Position numbers and translations under genes: made by a program. Below the pieces are notes generated by a model. It was not told the DNA's origin, did not search any database, and was given only the letters and a program-made list of their open reading frames with translations. Shown piece after piece: positions 26,235-34,779 of a stretch of DNA of 64,000 bases; position 1 is the first letter of the stretch, and each line of letters opens with the position of its first letter. The stretch is from Zhihengliuella sp. GTDB taxonomy: Bacteria; Actinomycetota; Actinomycetes; Actinomycetales; Micrococcaceae. The stretch lies in assembly GCF_031178195.1 (NCBI RefSeq), contig NZ_JAPSJL010000004.1:1-64000 (forward strand), in the 5' to 3' direction.

Positions 26235-26245
26235 GCGTGCGCGCG

Positions 26246-27307
26246 TCAGACGGCGTAGGTGAAGCGGCGGTCCCACTCGAGCCGGACGCGGTCGCCGCGG
26301 GTCGCGGCCGGCGTGGGGCCGTCGTTGCCGGCCAGCGCGATCAGGACCTCGCCGTCGTCCGTCTCCACGGCGTACCGGGTGGCGGGGCCCGTGTAGACGA
26401 CCTCGCGGACCGTCGCCGCGACGCCGTGGGTTCCCGGGGCCGGCTGCCGGTCCAGCGGCAGGAGGCGGATGTGCTCGGGGCGGACGCTGTGCAGGTCCGG
26501 GCGACCGGTCAGGCGTTCTGCGAGCGCGCCCTCGATCAGGTTCGTGGTGCCCAGGAACGAGGCCACGAAGCGGGTGGCCGGCCGTTCGTACAGGTCCTCG
26601 GGCGTCCCGATCTGCTCGACGACGCCCTCGTTGAACACGGCAACCCGGTCGGAGAGCGTCAGCGCCTCCTCCTGATCGTGCGTGACGAACACGAAGGTGA
26701 TGCCGACCCGGCGCTGGATCTCCTTCAGCTCGATCTGCATCTGCTCGCGGAGCTGCTTGTCGAGCGCGCCCAGGGGTTCGTCGAGGAGCAGCACCTCGGG
26801 CTTGAGGACCAGCGCCCGGGCGAGGGCCACGCGCTGGCGCTGGCCGCCCGAGAGCTGGGACGGCAGCCGGTCCGCCACGTGGGGCAGGCGGATGGTCTCC
26901 AGCGCCTGCTCCACCTCCCGCCGGCGCTGTGCCTTGGGGAGGCGGCGCAGCTTCAGGCCGTACTCGACGTTCTGGAAGACGGACATGTGGGGGAAGAGGG
27001 CGTAGTCCTGGAACACGGTGTTCACGGAGCGGTCGAACGGCGGGGAGGACGTGACGTCCCGGCCGCCCAGGCGCACGGAGCCGCCGCTGGGCGTCTCGAA
27101 GCCGGCGATGAGCCGGAGGACCGTCGTCTTCCCCGAGCCGGACGGCCCGAGCAGGGAGAAGAACTCGCCCCGCCCGATGTCCAGGTCCAGGCTGCGGACT
27201 GCTGTGAAGTCCCCGAACTTCTTGACGATGCCCTGCAACGAGATGGCGGGGGAGCCGGGTCCCGTCTCCTGCGGCGTCGTCTCTGCACGCGTCTGGGTGG
27301 CCGTCAT
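26246..27307 (-). CDS. ABC transporter ATP-binding protein, PotA-like
   Basis: 353 residues from ATG 27307, preceded by GGAGG; an upstream ATG at 27376 has no ribosome site. Walker A is LLGPSGSGKTT, the signature is LSGGQRQRVALARAL, Walker B is VLLLDEPLGALD with the catalytic Glu, and the switch His lies in FVTHDQEEAL. Residues from about 250 form the TOBE domain of the PotA/MalK type (VRPEHIRLL). It powers the importer made by the next three genes. First gene of the leftward operon, divergent from a GntR-family gene. Confidence 0.92.
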   Translation of the reverse strand: MTATQTRAETTPQETGPGSPAISLQGIVKKFGDFTAVRSLDLDIGRGEFFSLLGPSGSGKTTVLRLIAGFETPSGGSVRLGGRDVTSSPPFDRSVNTVFQDYALFPHMSVFQNVEYGLKLRRLPKAQRRREVEQALETIRLPHVADRLPSQLSGGQRQRVALARALVLKPEVLLLDEPLGALDKQLREQMQIELKEIQRRVGITFVFVTHDQEEALTLSDRVAVFNEGVVEQIGTPEDLYERPATRFVASFLGTTNLIEGALAERLTGRPDLHSVRPEHIRLLPLDRQPAPGTHGVAATVREVVYTGPATRYAVETDDGEVLIALAGNDGPTPAATRGDRVRLEWDRRFTYAV

Positions 27308-27365
27308 GGTGGTGTCCTCCGGTGGCTGCGATGCGACGCCGATGTGCTGTGCGTCACCCTGTCGG

Positions 27366-27402
27366 AGGTTAAACATATGAACTTAGATCTTAAATGTCTA
27401 GG
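27366..27402. promoter_or_regulatory. AT-rich island in the divergent promoter region of the ABC operon and GntR gene
   Basis: About 37 bases are strikingly AT-rich (GAACTTAGATCTTAAATG lies inside) within otherwise GC-rich DNA, 60 bases upstream of both start codons. It is the natural place for both promoters and for a GntR-type operator; the AGATCT centre is palindromic but flanks are not. Confidence 0.4.
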
Positions 27403-27464
27403 GGCTGCGCGTTTCGGTCTGCTCGCCTCCACCGAGCCTCCGGAAGATCTGACAAGCTGTTCCC

Positions 27465-28199
27465 ATGCCGACCCGATCGCCGTCGAACCCCCGACTCCGC
27501 GCCGCCGTCTTCTCGCCGCTGAGCGAGGACGGCAAGGCGCGCCAGGTGGAGGACCGGCTGCTGCAGGGCATCGTGGCCGGGATCCTGGCCGACGGGGACC
27601 GGCTCCCACGCGAGAGCGAGCTGGCGGCGTCGTTCGGGGTCTCCACCGTCACCGCCCGGGAGGCGCTCGTGGGCCTGCGCTCGCTCGGGCTCGTCCGGAC
27701 CCAGCGCGGGCGCGAGGGCGGGAGTTTCGTGACCGTCACGGAGCAGGACCGCTCCCAGCTGGTCCGGGACCGCCTGGCCGGCATGACGCGCGTGGCACTG
27801 CGCGACCTCGCGATCCACTACGCGGCGATCGCCTCCAGCGCCGCCGAGCTGGCGACCCGCTACGCTGACGGCGACGACGTCCGGCTGCTGCGCGAGATCC
27901 TGGGCGAGCCGGGGGCCTCCTGGCTGCGCGCCTCGGGCAGCTTCCTGATGGAACTCGCCGCGCTCAGCCAGTCGGCCCGACTGACCCGAGAATTCGTGGA
28001 GCTGCACGCCGAGTTCGGGCTCCTGCTGCACTGCGTGGGCGACGACGCCGGGCTCGGGGCGGAGGCCCTGCGGCAGGGCGGCCTCGTGGCCGACGCCGTG
28101 GCGCAGGGCGACGCCGACGCGGCCCGGCACCGAACCGCGGGGTTGCTCGAGGAGCTGCTGCGCCGACTCATCCGTGAACAACGGGCGCTCCTGCGCTAA
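27465..28199 (+). CDS. GntR-family transcriptional regulator (FCD-type)
   Basis: 244 residues. The winged helix-turn-helix lies at about residues 25-95: VEDRLLQGIVAGILADGDRL, then ELAASFGVSTVTAREALVGL and VRTQRGREGGSFV. The rest is all-helical as in the FCD ligand-binding domain. Family members are usually repressors released by a small acid or amine. It is divergent from the PotABCD-like operon across a short AT-rich region and is followed by a Cache-domain gene, so control of the transporter is likely. Confidence 0.85.
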   Translation: MPTRSPSNPRLRAAVFSPLSEDGKARQVEDRLLQGIVAGILADGDRLPRESELAASFGVSTVTAREALVGLRSLGLVRTQRGREGGSFVTVTEQDRSQLVRDRLAGMTRVALRDLAIHYAAIASSAAELATRYADGDDVRLLREILGEPGASWLRASGSFLMELAALSQSARLTREFVELHAEFGLLLHCVGDDAGLGAEALRQGGLVADAVAQGDADAARHRTAGLLEELLRRLIREQRALLR

Positions 28200-28270
28200 C
28201 GTCGTCCACATCACACGCACCGCCCGAGAGGCCGCCCGCGCGGCAGCTCCGGGCCGCCCCAGGAGGCACG

Positions 28271-28993
28271 ATGGCAGAAACCAGCGGCGCCGAGGCGCGC
28301 ATCGCGGAGTACTTCACGGAGGTCGTCGATCTCGTCCGGCCCTGGGCCAGCAGCGTCGGCCGCCTCTTCGACGACGGGCGGCCCCCGTCCGCCCAGGCCG
28401 TCGACTCCGCCGTGGCGGCCCTGGTCACCCCGACCCTGCGCAGCACTCGTCGGCAGGTCGTCGGCGCCGGCTTCATCGCCGCGCCCGACAGTCTGTCCGG
28501 CACCACGTGGCACATGGCCTGGTGGCAGGGACCGGAACCGCAGCGCCTGGCCACCGTCTCCCCGGCCGAGGCCGGCGAGATCTACGCCAGACGCGAGTGG
28601 TTCACGGTGCCCATGGAGACGGGCGAGCCGCACATCACGGGTCCCTACGTGGACTTCCTGTGCACCGACGACTACACGGTCACCATCACCGTCCCGGTCC
28701 CCGCGGCGACGCCGGCCGGTGTGGTGGGGGCGGACCTCCTGGTGGCTGCGCTGGAGGAGCCGCTCGAACGCGAGCTCGCCGCCGTCGCGCCGACGGCCTC
28801 GCTCGTGAACCGCGCCGGCCGGGTGCTGGTCTCGGCTGATCCCGAGGTCGCGGCGGGGACCGTGCTCGTCGGCCCGTGGCGGCACGGCGGGCCGGAGGTT
28901 GGCAGGGGAGGCGGTGCAGCCGCCGACACCGTCCAGTCCGGTTGCCGCCTGCTGCCGCTGCCCGCGCTGCCGCTCGCCGTCATGGTGCCGTAG
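28271..28993 (+). CDS. Cache-domain protein without signal peptide
   Basis: 240 residues. The central part (about 60-180) resembles a PDC/Cache sensor fold: WHMAWWQGPEPQRLATV, RREWFTVPMETGEPHITGPY with the ligand-site pattern, then VDFLCTDDYTVTITVPV. Cache domains normally sit outside the membrane in sensors, but no membrane helix or signal peptide is seen here, so this would be a cytosolic small-molecule sensor. Cache proteins occur next to GntR regulators and amine or amino-acid ABC importers in actinobacteria. It starts 71 bases after the GntR gene on the same strand. The C-terminal 50 residues look less conserved. Confidence 0.7.
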   Translation: MAETSGAEARIAEYFTEVVDLVRPWASSVGRLFDDGRPPSAQAVDSAVAALVTPTLRSTRRQVVGAGFIAAPDSLSGTTWHMAWWQGPEPQRLATVSPAEAGEIYARREWFTVPMETGEPHITGPYVDFLCTDDYTVTITVPVPAATPAGVVGADLLVAALEEPLERELAAVAPTASLVNRAGRVLVSADPEVAAGTVLVGPWRHGGPEVGRGGGAAADTVQSGCRLLPLPALPLAVMVP

Positions 28994-29012
28994 TCACGGC
29001 GCGGCGGCGGCG

Positions 29013-29018
29013 TATCCT
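29013..29018 (+). promoter_or_regulatory. -10 box for leaderless MauE-fusion transcript
   Basis: TATCCT ends six bases before ATG 29025, so the transcript would begin at or next to the start codon. Confidence 0.55.
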
Positions 29019-29024
29019 CGGAGC

Positions 29025-30005
29025 ATGAACTCTGCGGCCCTCTCGTCCCTCTCCTCAGGAACGGCCGCTGTCCTCGCCGTCATCCTCCTGTACTCGGCCT
29101 GGGGCAAGATCCGGACGCCCGAGGCGACGCTCGAGGCCTTCGACGCCTTCCGTCTGCCGCGCTGGACTCGCCGGCGGTGGCTGGCGCGGATGCTGCCGGT
29201 GGGCGAGGCCGGGCTGGGTCTGGCTCTGCTGCTGGCGCCCGGCTGGTGGTTCACGGGCGCAGTCGCGGTGTCGGTCGCGCTCTTCGGGGCGTTCTGGTGG
29301 CTCGTCGCCGCCGCCGTCGGGCGGAGGGAGGAGGCCTCCTGCAACTGCTTCGGGAAGGCGGCGTCCCGGATGACGGTCCATACCGTGCGCCGGAATCAGA
29401 TGCTGACCGGAGCGGCGCTGCTGGCGCTGGTCTGCTCGCTCGGCGGGCCCGGCGCGCTGCCGTGGAGCCCGGGGTGGGCCGCCGCTCTGGCCGTGGTGGT
29501 GCTCGCCGCGCTCGTCTGGGCCGGTACCCGCGCTGCGACCCTCGATGCGGCGGCCTCCGCCCGGGACCGGGTGGACGTGGTGCGCCACGGCGGGGAGCTG
29601 GGGCTGCGCACGGCGGACGGATCCCTCTTCCCGCTGGCCCGTACGGCCCGGCAGGGTGCGGTGCTCCTCCTGTTCGTGCAGGCAGCGCACGAGGAGAGCC
29701 TGCGGGCGCTCGAGAGCGCCCTGCGCTGGCAGGCGGCGGACCCGGAGGCACGGCTGGTCCGCTTCGTCGTCAACGAGAGCGAGCTCTCCCGGAACGTCCC
29801 CCCGTCGCTGGAGGGGCAGGAGGTGCTGTTCGACAGCGCGCGGACGAGTACGCGCCTGATCGGCCTCGAGCGGTACCCGGCGATGGTGCTCGTGGGTGCC
29901 GATGCGCGCTTCGCGATCGAGCCCGTGGTCGGCGCGAAAGACATCGAGGCGCTCCTCGGCGACCTGGATCAGGTCTGGCCGAGGAGCGCCTCGAGTACGG
30001 CGTGA
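29025..30005 (+). CDS. MauE/DoxX-like membrane domain fused to a thioredoxin-like domain lacking CxxC
   Basis: 326 residues from ATG 29025. Residues about 10-185 form the membrane part with four to five helices: AVLAVILLYSAWGKIRTPEA is the MauE start and EEASCNCFGKAA carries the CxCFG motif of MauE-type proteins that help disulfide handling outside the cytosol. Residues about 210-320 resemble a thioredoxin or AhpC-like fold (GAVLLLFVQAAHEESL, VLFDSARTSTRLIGLERYPA with the cis-Pro-like position, MVLVGADARF). The place where CxxC should be reads QAAHEES, so no redox pair. Function unknown; it faces a Tat-exported cysteine-containing protein, its possible client. Confidence 0.7.
   Translation: MNSAALSSLSSGTAAVLAVILLYSAWGKIRTPEATLEAFDAFRLPRWTRRRWLARMLPVGEAGLGLALLLAPGWWFTGAVAVSVALFGAFWWLVAAAVGRREEASCNCFGKAASRMTVHTVRRNQMLTGAALLALVCSLGGPGALPWSPGWAAALAVVVLAALVWAGTRAATLDAAASARDRVDVVRHGGELGLRTADGSLFPLARTARQGAVLLLFVQAAHEESLRALESALRWQAADPEARLVRFVVNESELSRNVPPSLEGQEVLFDSARTSTRLIGLERYPAMVLVGADARFAIEPVVGAKDIEALLGDLDQVWPRSASSTA
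29944..29994. terminator. Very long hairpin inside the 3' end of the MauE-fusion gene
   Basis: 23 base pairs (29944-29966 with 29970-29994, two unpaired bases at 29976-29977) around a GAT loop. It is coding sequence for the last residues before stop 30003-30005 and lies between two convergent genes that are eight bases apart, so it can serve as terminator for both. Confidence 0.8.
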
Positions 30006-30013
30006 GCGGCTGA

Positions 30014-30637
30014 CTAGACGCCGGTCATGAGGCCCGTGTGGTTCACGGTGCCGGCGCCGGCGATGACCGTGCCGGTCGAGAGCTGACCGGTGACGTCCCA
30101 GCAGAGCGTGACCGGGCAGGTCAGCTCGAGGAGGCTCGGCAGGCCGACGACGACCATGTTGAAGTCGACGCAGAGGCGTGCCGGGGCGGTCGGCCCGTAC
30201 GGCGGGAGGGCGTCGTTGGCGTAGGGGATGCCGCTGAACGTCCCCGTGTAGTTGAACGCGCTGATCGCGCCGAAGGTTCCGGCGCCGGTGCCCAGTCCGA
30301 GGGCCGACGAGTAGGTGGTGCCGTCCGACATGGTGAGGCGGGCAGCCGTCATGATGGCGGTGTAGGCCGGCTGGAACAGGCTCAGGTCGGCGCAGGACTC
30401 GGTGCTGACGTTCAGCACCGTGGTGACGGCAACGGTGCCGGTGTTGCCCAGGACGACGGCCTGAGCGCTGAAGGCCGCGCCGGAGCCGGCGGTGAAGCAC
30501 TCGGGGCAGGTGGGGTCCGGGGAAGCTGCTGCGAGCGGCGCCGAGACGGCGGCGGCGAGGACCGGGAGGCTCCAGGCAGCGCCCTTGGCCACGGTACGGC
30601 GATCGATGCCCTGCGGGCTGTGGTTGTGCTCGTGCAC
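30014..30637 (-). CDS. Tat-exported hypothetical protein with conserved-looking cysteines
   Basis: 207 residues from GTG 30637, preceded by AAGGAG; an upstream ATG at 30679 lacks a ribosome site. The N-terminus has a twin-arginine motif (GIDRRTVAKG) followed by a hydrophobic stretch and an Ala-rich cleavage region near residue 38. The mature part is Ser/Thr/Gly-rich beta-type sequence with six cysteines (CPEC, ESCAD, RLCVDF, TCPVTLC), fitting folded export and disulfides. No domain recognised. Convergent with the MauE/thioredoxin-like fusion eight bases away. Confidence 0.7.
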   Translation of the reverse strand: MHEHNHSPQGIDRRTVAKGAAWSLPVLAAAVSAPLAAASPDPTCPECFTAGSGAAFSAQAVVLGNTGTVAVTTVLNVSTESCADLSLFQPAYTAIMTAARLTMSDGTTYSSALGLGTGAGTFGAISAFNYTGTFSGIPYANDALPPYGPTAPARLCVDFNMVVVGLPSLLELTCPVTLCWDVTGQLSTGTVIAGAGTVNHTGLMTGV

Positions 30638-30926
30638 GGTGGTCTCCTTGCATGGGTGCGGGCCAGTTCCCGCCAACACCTATTTAGCGGGCTGAGAATT
30701 GTCTGGGAATACAGGTTTTGCTCAAGATGGCGCGAAACAGACGAGTTGTGTCGCAGAACATGCCACTCAGGCGCTGTGCATCCGTGTATGACGGGCGGAT
30801 CGTCCCCTCCGTGGCCGCGAGGATCATCCTCTGGGTGGATTATCCTGCGGGACCGCTGCAGTAGGGTGCAACTGCCCGGGCCGCATCCGGCTGCCGGGGC
30901 ACCCCAGGTCTAAGGACTCCCGACAC

Positions 30927-32663
30927 ATGCTCTTGCGTCTCATCGCGCAGTACTCCAAGCCGTACGCCGGGTGGATCGCCGCCGTACTGCTGCTGCAGCT
31001 GGCCACCACCATCGCCACGCTCTACCTCCCCAGCCTCAACGCCTCCATCATCGACGAGGGCGTGGTCAACGGGGACATCGACTTCATCTGGCGCACCGGC
31101 GGCGTGATGCTCGCCGTCGCGCTCGTCCAGGTCCTCACCGCCGTCGCCGCCGTCTACTTCGGTGCGAAGACGTCGATGGCCGTCGGCCGCGACATCCGCC
31201 GGTCCGTCTTCCACTCCGTGGCCGCCTTCTCGGCCCGCGAGGTCAACGAGTTCGGCGCGCCCACGCTCATCACCCGCGGGACCAACGACGTCCAGCAGGT
31301 CCAGATGCTCGTGCTGATGGGCCTGAACTTCATGGTGACGGCCCCGATCATGTGCATCGGCGGCGTCATCATGGCCCTGCAGGAGGACCCCGGGCTCTCC
31401 TGGCTCGTCTGGGTCTCGGTGCCGGTCCTCCTCGTCGTCGTCGGATTCCTCGTGGTGAAGCTGATGCCCCTCTTCCGCGTCATGCAGGAGCGGATCGACG
31501 GCATCAACGGCGTGCTGCGGGAGCAGATCACCGGCATCCGCGTGATCCGCGCGTTCGTGCGCGAGCCCTACGAGACGGAGCGCTTCCGCGAGGCGAATGA
31601 GAAGCTCACCGAGACCGGCGTGAAGGTCGGCCAGCTGTTCGTCCTGATGTTCCCGGTGATCGGGCTGATCCTGCACCTCGCCACCGCCGCCGTCCTGTGG
31701 TTCGGCGGCCAGCGCGTGGACGCCGGCGACATCCAGCCGGGCGCCCTCACGGCCTTCCTGCAGTACCTGCTGCAGATCCTCATGGCCGTCATGATGGGCA
31801 CGTTCATGGCCATGATGATCCCGCGCGCCCTCGTCTGCGCCGAGCGCATCGGCGAGGTCCTCGACGTCGAGCCGTCGCTGCACGACCCGCAGACCGGGTC
31901 CGGGCTCCCTACGGCCGGCCGCGGCCGCGTCGAGTTCCGCGGCGTCTCCTTCGGCTACCCCGGTGCCGAGGAGCCGGTGCTGAAGGACATCTCCTTCACC
32001 GCCGAGCCGGGCCGCACCACGGCCATCATTGGCTCCACGGGCGCGGGCAAGACCACCCTGCTGAACCTGATCCCCCGCCTGTACGACGCCGGCCGCGGCC
32101 AGGTGCTGATCGACGGCGTCCCGGTGGACCGGCTGACGCGTCAGGCGCTGTCCGACGCCGTCGCGGCCGTCCCACAGAAGCCCTACCTCTTCTCCGGCAC
32201 CGTCGCGTCGAACCTGCGCTACGGCGCCCCGGACGCCACGGACGAGGACCTCTGGACCGCGCTCGAGATCGCGCAGGCGACGGACTTCGTCCGGGACAAG
32301 GAGGGCGGGTTCGACGCCCCGATCTCCCAGGGCGGCACCAACGTCTCCGGCGGGCAGCGGCAGCGGCTCTGCATCGCCCGCGCGCTGGCGGCCCGGCCCT
32401 CCGTCTATCTGTTCGACGACTCGTTCTCCGCGCTCGATGTGTCCACCGACGCGCGGCTGCGGGCCGCCCTGAGGGAGAGCATCGCCGACGCGACCGTGAT
32501 CCTGGTGGCCCAGCGCGTCGCGACCATCACCGAGGCCGACGAGATCCTCGTGCTCGACGACGGCCGGATCGTCGGCCGCGGCACCCACGAGCAGCTGCTC
32601 GAGACCAACGAGACGTATCGCGAGATCGTCGAATCCCAGATCACGGCGGAGGAGGTGGCCTAG
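30927..32663 (+). CDS. ABC exporter half-transporter 1 (degenerate ATPase site)
   Basis: 578 residues. Six membrane helices lie in residues 1-310 (type IV exporter fold) followed by the nucleotide-binding domain. Walker A is IIGSTGAGKTT, signature VSGGQRQRLCIARAL, and Walker B is VYLFDDSFSALD, where Asp replaces the catalytic Glu. This marks the non-catalytic partner of a heterodimer, as in BmrC or TM287 types. The next gene begins directly after its stop (TAGATG) and encodes the other half. Substrate unknown; such pairs export drugs, lipids or peptides. Confidence 0.92.
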   Translation: MLLRLIAQYSKPYAGWIAAVLLLQLATTIATLYLPSLNASIIDEGVVNGDIDFIWRTGGVMLAVALVQVLTAVAAVYFGAKTSMAVGRDIRRSVFHSVAAFSAREVNEFGAPTLITRGTNDVQQVQMLVLMGLNFMVTAPIMCIGGVIMALQEDPGLSWLVWVSVPVLLVVVGFLVVKLMPLFRVMQERIDGINGVLREQITGIRVIRAFVREPYETERFREANEKLTETGVKVGQLFVLMFPVIGLILHLATAAVLWFGGQRVDAGDIQPGALTAFLQYLLQILMAVMMGTFMAMMIPRALVCAERIGEVLDVEPSLHDPQTGSGLPTAGRGRVEFRGVSFGYPGAEEPVLKDISFTAEPGRTTAIIGSTGAGKTTLLNLIPRLYDAGRGQVLIDGVPVDRLTRQALSDAVAAVPQKPYLFSGTVASNLRYGAPDATDEDLWTALEIAQATDFVRDKEGGFDAPISQGGTNVSGGQRQRLCIARALAARPSVYLFDDSFSALDVSTDARLRAALRESIADATVILVAQRVATITEADEILVLDDGRIVGRGTHEQLLETNETYREIVESQITAEEVA

Positions 32664-34739
32664 ATGGCCTGGAAGCGGAAGACCTCCGGCGAGGACTCGG
32701 GCGTCACGGTGGACGAGCCGAAGACGGCCCCCGAGGAGCTCACCGAGGAGGAGCTCAACGTCACCATCTCCGACGGCTTCGGCGACATGGCGCCCCCGCG
32801 CAAGCCCAAACACTTCTGGCCGTCCGCGAAGCGGCTCATCGGCCTGCTGGCGCCGCAGAAGGTCGGCCTGGCGCTCGTGTTCGGCTTCGTGACGATCGCC
32901 GTCGTCCTGAACGTGATCGCCCCCAAGGTCCTCGGCTACGCCATGGACGTCATCTTCTCCGGGTTCATCGGCGCGCGCATGCCCGCCGGGGCCACCCAGG
33001 AGCAGGTCGTCGCCGGACTGCGCGCCGAGGGGCAGGACGACGTCGCGCAGATGATCGCGAGCATGGAGCTCGTCCCCGGCACCGGGATCGACTTCCAGCG
33101 GCTCGGCCTGATCATCATGATCGTCCTGGCCATGTACTTCGTGTCCAACATCTTCATGTGGGCCCAGGGGTACATCCTGAACAACCTGGTCATGCGGGTG
33201 GTCTACAACCTGCGCCGCGACGTGGAGGACAAGCTCAACCGGCTGCCGCTGAACTACTTCGACACCCGCCAGCGCGGCGACGTGCTCTCCCGCGTCACCA
33301 ACGACGTCGACAACATCCAGAACGCGCTGCAGCAGGCCTTCGCCCAACTCGTCCAGTCCGTGCTGACCGTCGTCGGCATCGTCGTGATGATGTTCGTGGT
33401 CTCCTGGCAGTTGGCCCTGATCGCCCTCATCGCCCTGCCGCTCTCCGCGGTCGCCGCCGGCGTCATCGGCGTCCGCTCCCAGAAGCTGTTCACCGAGCAG
33501 TGGCGGGCCACGGGGACCCTCAACGGCCAGATCGAGGAGGCGTTCTCCGGTCACGACCTGATGAAGGTCTTCGGTCGCGAGGACGACGCGCTGGCGCAGT
33601 TCGACGCGAAGAACGAGGCGCTCTTCAAGGCGTCCTTCGGCGCGCAGTTCGTCTCCGGCACGATCTTCCCGGTGATGAACTTCGTCTCCTACCTCGCCTA
33701 CGTGGGCATCGCCGTCGTCGGCGGCCTGCGGGTGGCCTCCGGCCAGATGAGCCTGGGCGACGCCACCGCGTTCATCCAGTACTCCCGCGAGTTCACGCAG
33801 CCGCTCGGGCAGATCGCCGGCATGGCGAACATGCTGCAGTCCGGCGTCGCCTCGGCGGAGCGCACGTTCGAGCTGCTCGACGCCGACGAGCAGGACCCGG
33901 AGACCGCCGAGGAGCACCTGCCCCCGCGCACGGACGGCCACGTCGAGTTCCACCGCGTGTCCTTCTCCTACACGCCCGAGCGCCCCTTGATCGAGGACCT
34001 CTCGTTCGAGGCCGCGCCCGGGCACACTGTGGCGATCGTCGGACCCACCGGCGCCGGCAAGACCACGCTGGTCAACCTGGTCATGCGCTTCTACGAGCTC
34101 GACGCCGGCCGGATCACGCTCGACGGCGTGGACATCACCCGGCTGTCCCGCTCGGAGCTGCGCTCCAAGGCCGGCATGGTGCTGCAGGACGCGTGGCTGT
34201 TCAACGGCTCCATCATGGACAACATCCGCTACGGACGCCTCGACGCCACCGACGAGGAGGTGTACGTCGCGGCCCGCGCGACCTACGTGGACCGGTTCGT
34301 GCGCGCGCTGCCGGACGGCTACGAGACGGTGATCGACGACGGCGGGACCAACGTCTCCGCCGGTGAGCGCCAGCTGATCACCATCGCCCGCGCCTTCCTG
34401 GCGAATCCGTCGCTGCTGATCCTCGACGAGGCCACCTCCTCGGTGGACACGCGCACGGAGGTCCTGGTCCAGCACGCCATGAACGCCCTGCGGACCGACC
34501 GCACGTCGTTCGTCATCGCGCACCGGCTCTCCACGATCCGGGACGCGGACACGATCCTGGTGATGGAGGACGGGCGGATCGTGGAGCAGGGCGACCACGA
34601 GGAGCTCCTGGAGGCCCGCGGCGCCTACCACCGGCTCTACACCAGCCAATTCGCCGGGCCGGCCGAGGACCCCGACGCCGAACCGGACGGGAGCACGGTG
34701 CCACAGGTCGACGCTGGGACCGCCGCGCCCGGCCGGTAG
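32664..34739 (+). CDS. ABC exporter half-transporter 2 (catalytic ATPase site)
   Basis: 691 residues, starting on the base after the stop of the first half. An extra acidic N-terminal tail of about 45 residues precedes six helices, and a large extracellular loop of about 70 residues (GFIGARMPAGATQEQVVAGL and on) follows helix 1, typical of the BmrD-like subunit. Walker A is VGPTGAGKTT, signature VSAGERQLITIARAF and Walker B LLILDEATSSVD with the catalytic Glu. Together with the preceding gene it makes one heterodimeric exporter. A terminator-type hairpin includes its stop codon. Confidence 0.92.
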   Translation: MAWKRKTSGEDSGVTVDEPKTAPEELTEEELNVTISDGFGDMAPPRKPKHFWPSAKRLIGLLAPQKVGLALVFGFVTIAVVLNVIAPKVLGYAMDVIFSGFIGARMPAGATQEQVVAGLRAEGQDDVAQMIASMELVPGTGIDFQRLGLIIMIVLAMYFVSNIFMWAQGYILNNLVMRVVYNLRRDVEDKLNRLPLNYFDTRQRGDVLSRVTNDVDNIQNALQQAFAQLVQSVLTVVGIVVMMFVVSWQLALIALIALPLSAVAAGVIGVRSQKLFTEQWRATGTLNGQIEEAFSGHDLMKVFGREDDALAQFDAKNEALFKASFGAQFVSGTIFPVMNFVSYLAYVGIAVVGGLRVASGQMSLGDATAFIQYSREFTQPLGQIAGMANMLQSGVASAERTFELLDADEQDPETAEEHLPPRTDGHVEFHRVSFSYTPERPLIEDLSFEAAPGHTVAIVGPTGAGKTTLVNLVMRFYELDAGRITLDGVDITRLSRSELRSKAGMVLQDAWLFNGSIMDNIRYGRLDATDEEVYVAARATYVDRFVRALPDGYETVIDDGGTNVSAGERQLITIARAFLANPSLLILDEATSSVDTRTEVLVQHAMNALRTDRTSFVIAHRLSTIRDADTILVMEDGRIVEQGDHEELLEARGAYHRLYTSQFAGPAEDPDAEPDGSTVPQVDAGTAAPGR

Positions 34740-34758
34740 CGGTCCCGGCCGGGCGCGG
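34723..34758 (+). terminator. Terminator hairpin overlapping the stop codon of the ABC exporter operon
   Basis: CCGCGCCCGGCCGG (34723-34736) pairs perfectly with 34745-34758, with the TAG stop at 34737-34739 in the 8-base loop. The next promoter's -10 box starts eight bases later. Confidence 0.8.
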
Positions 34759-34766
34759 TGCGCCGA

Positions 34767-34772
34767 TATCGT
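34767..34772 (+). promoter_or_regulatory. -10 box for the CPBP protease gene
   Basis: TATCGT ends seven bases before ATG 34780, predicting a leaderless or nearly leaderless mRNA. Confidence 0.45.
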
Positions 34773-34779
34773 GGCACGT

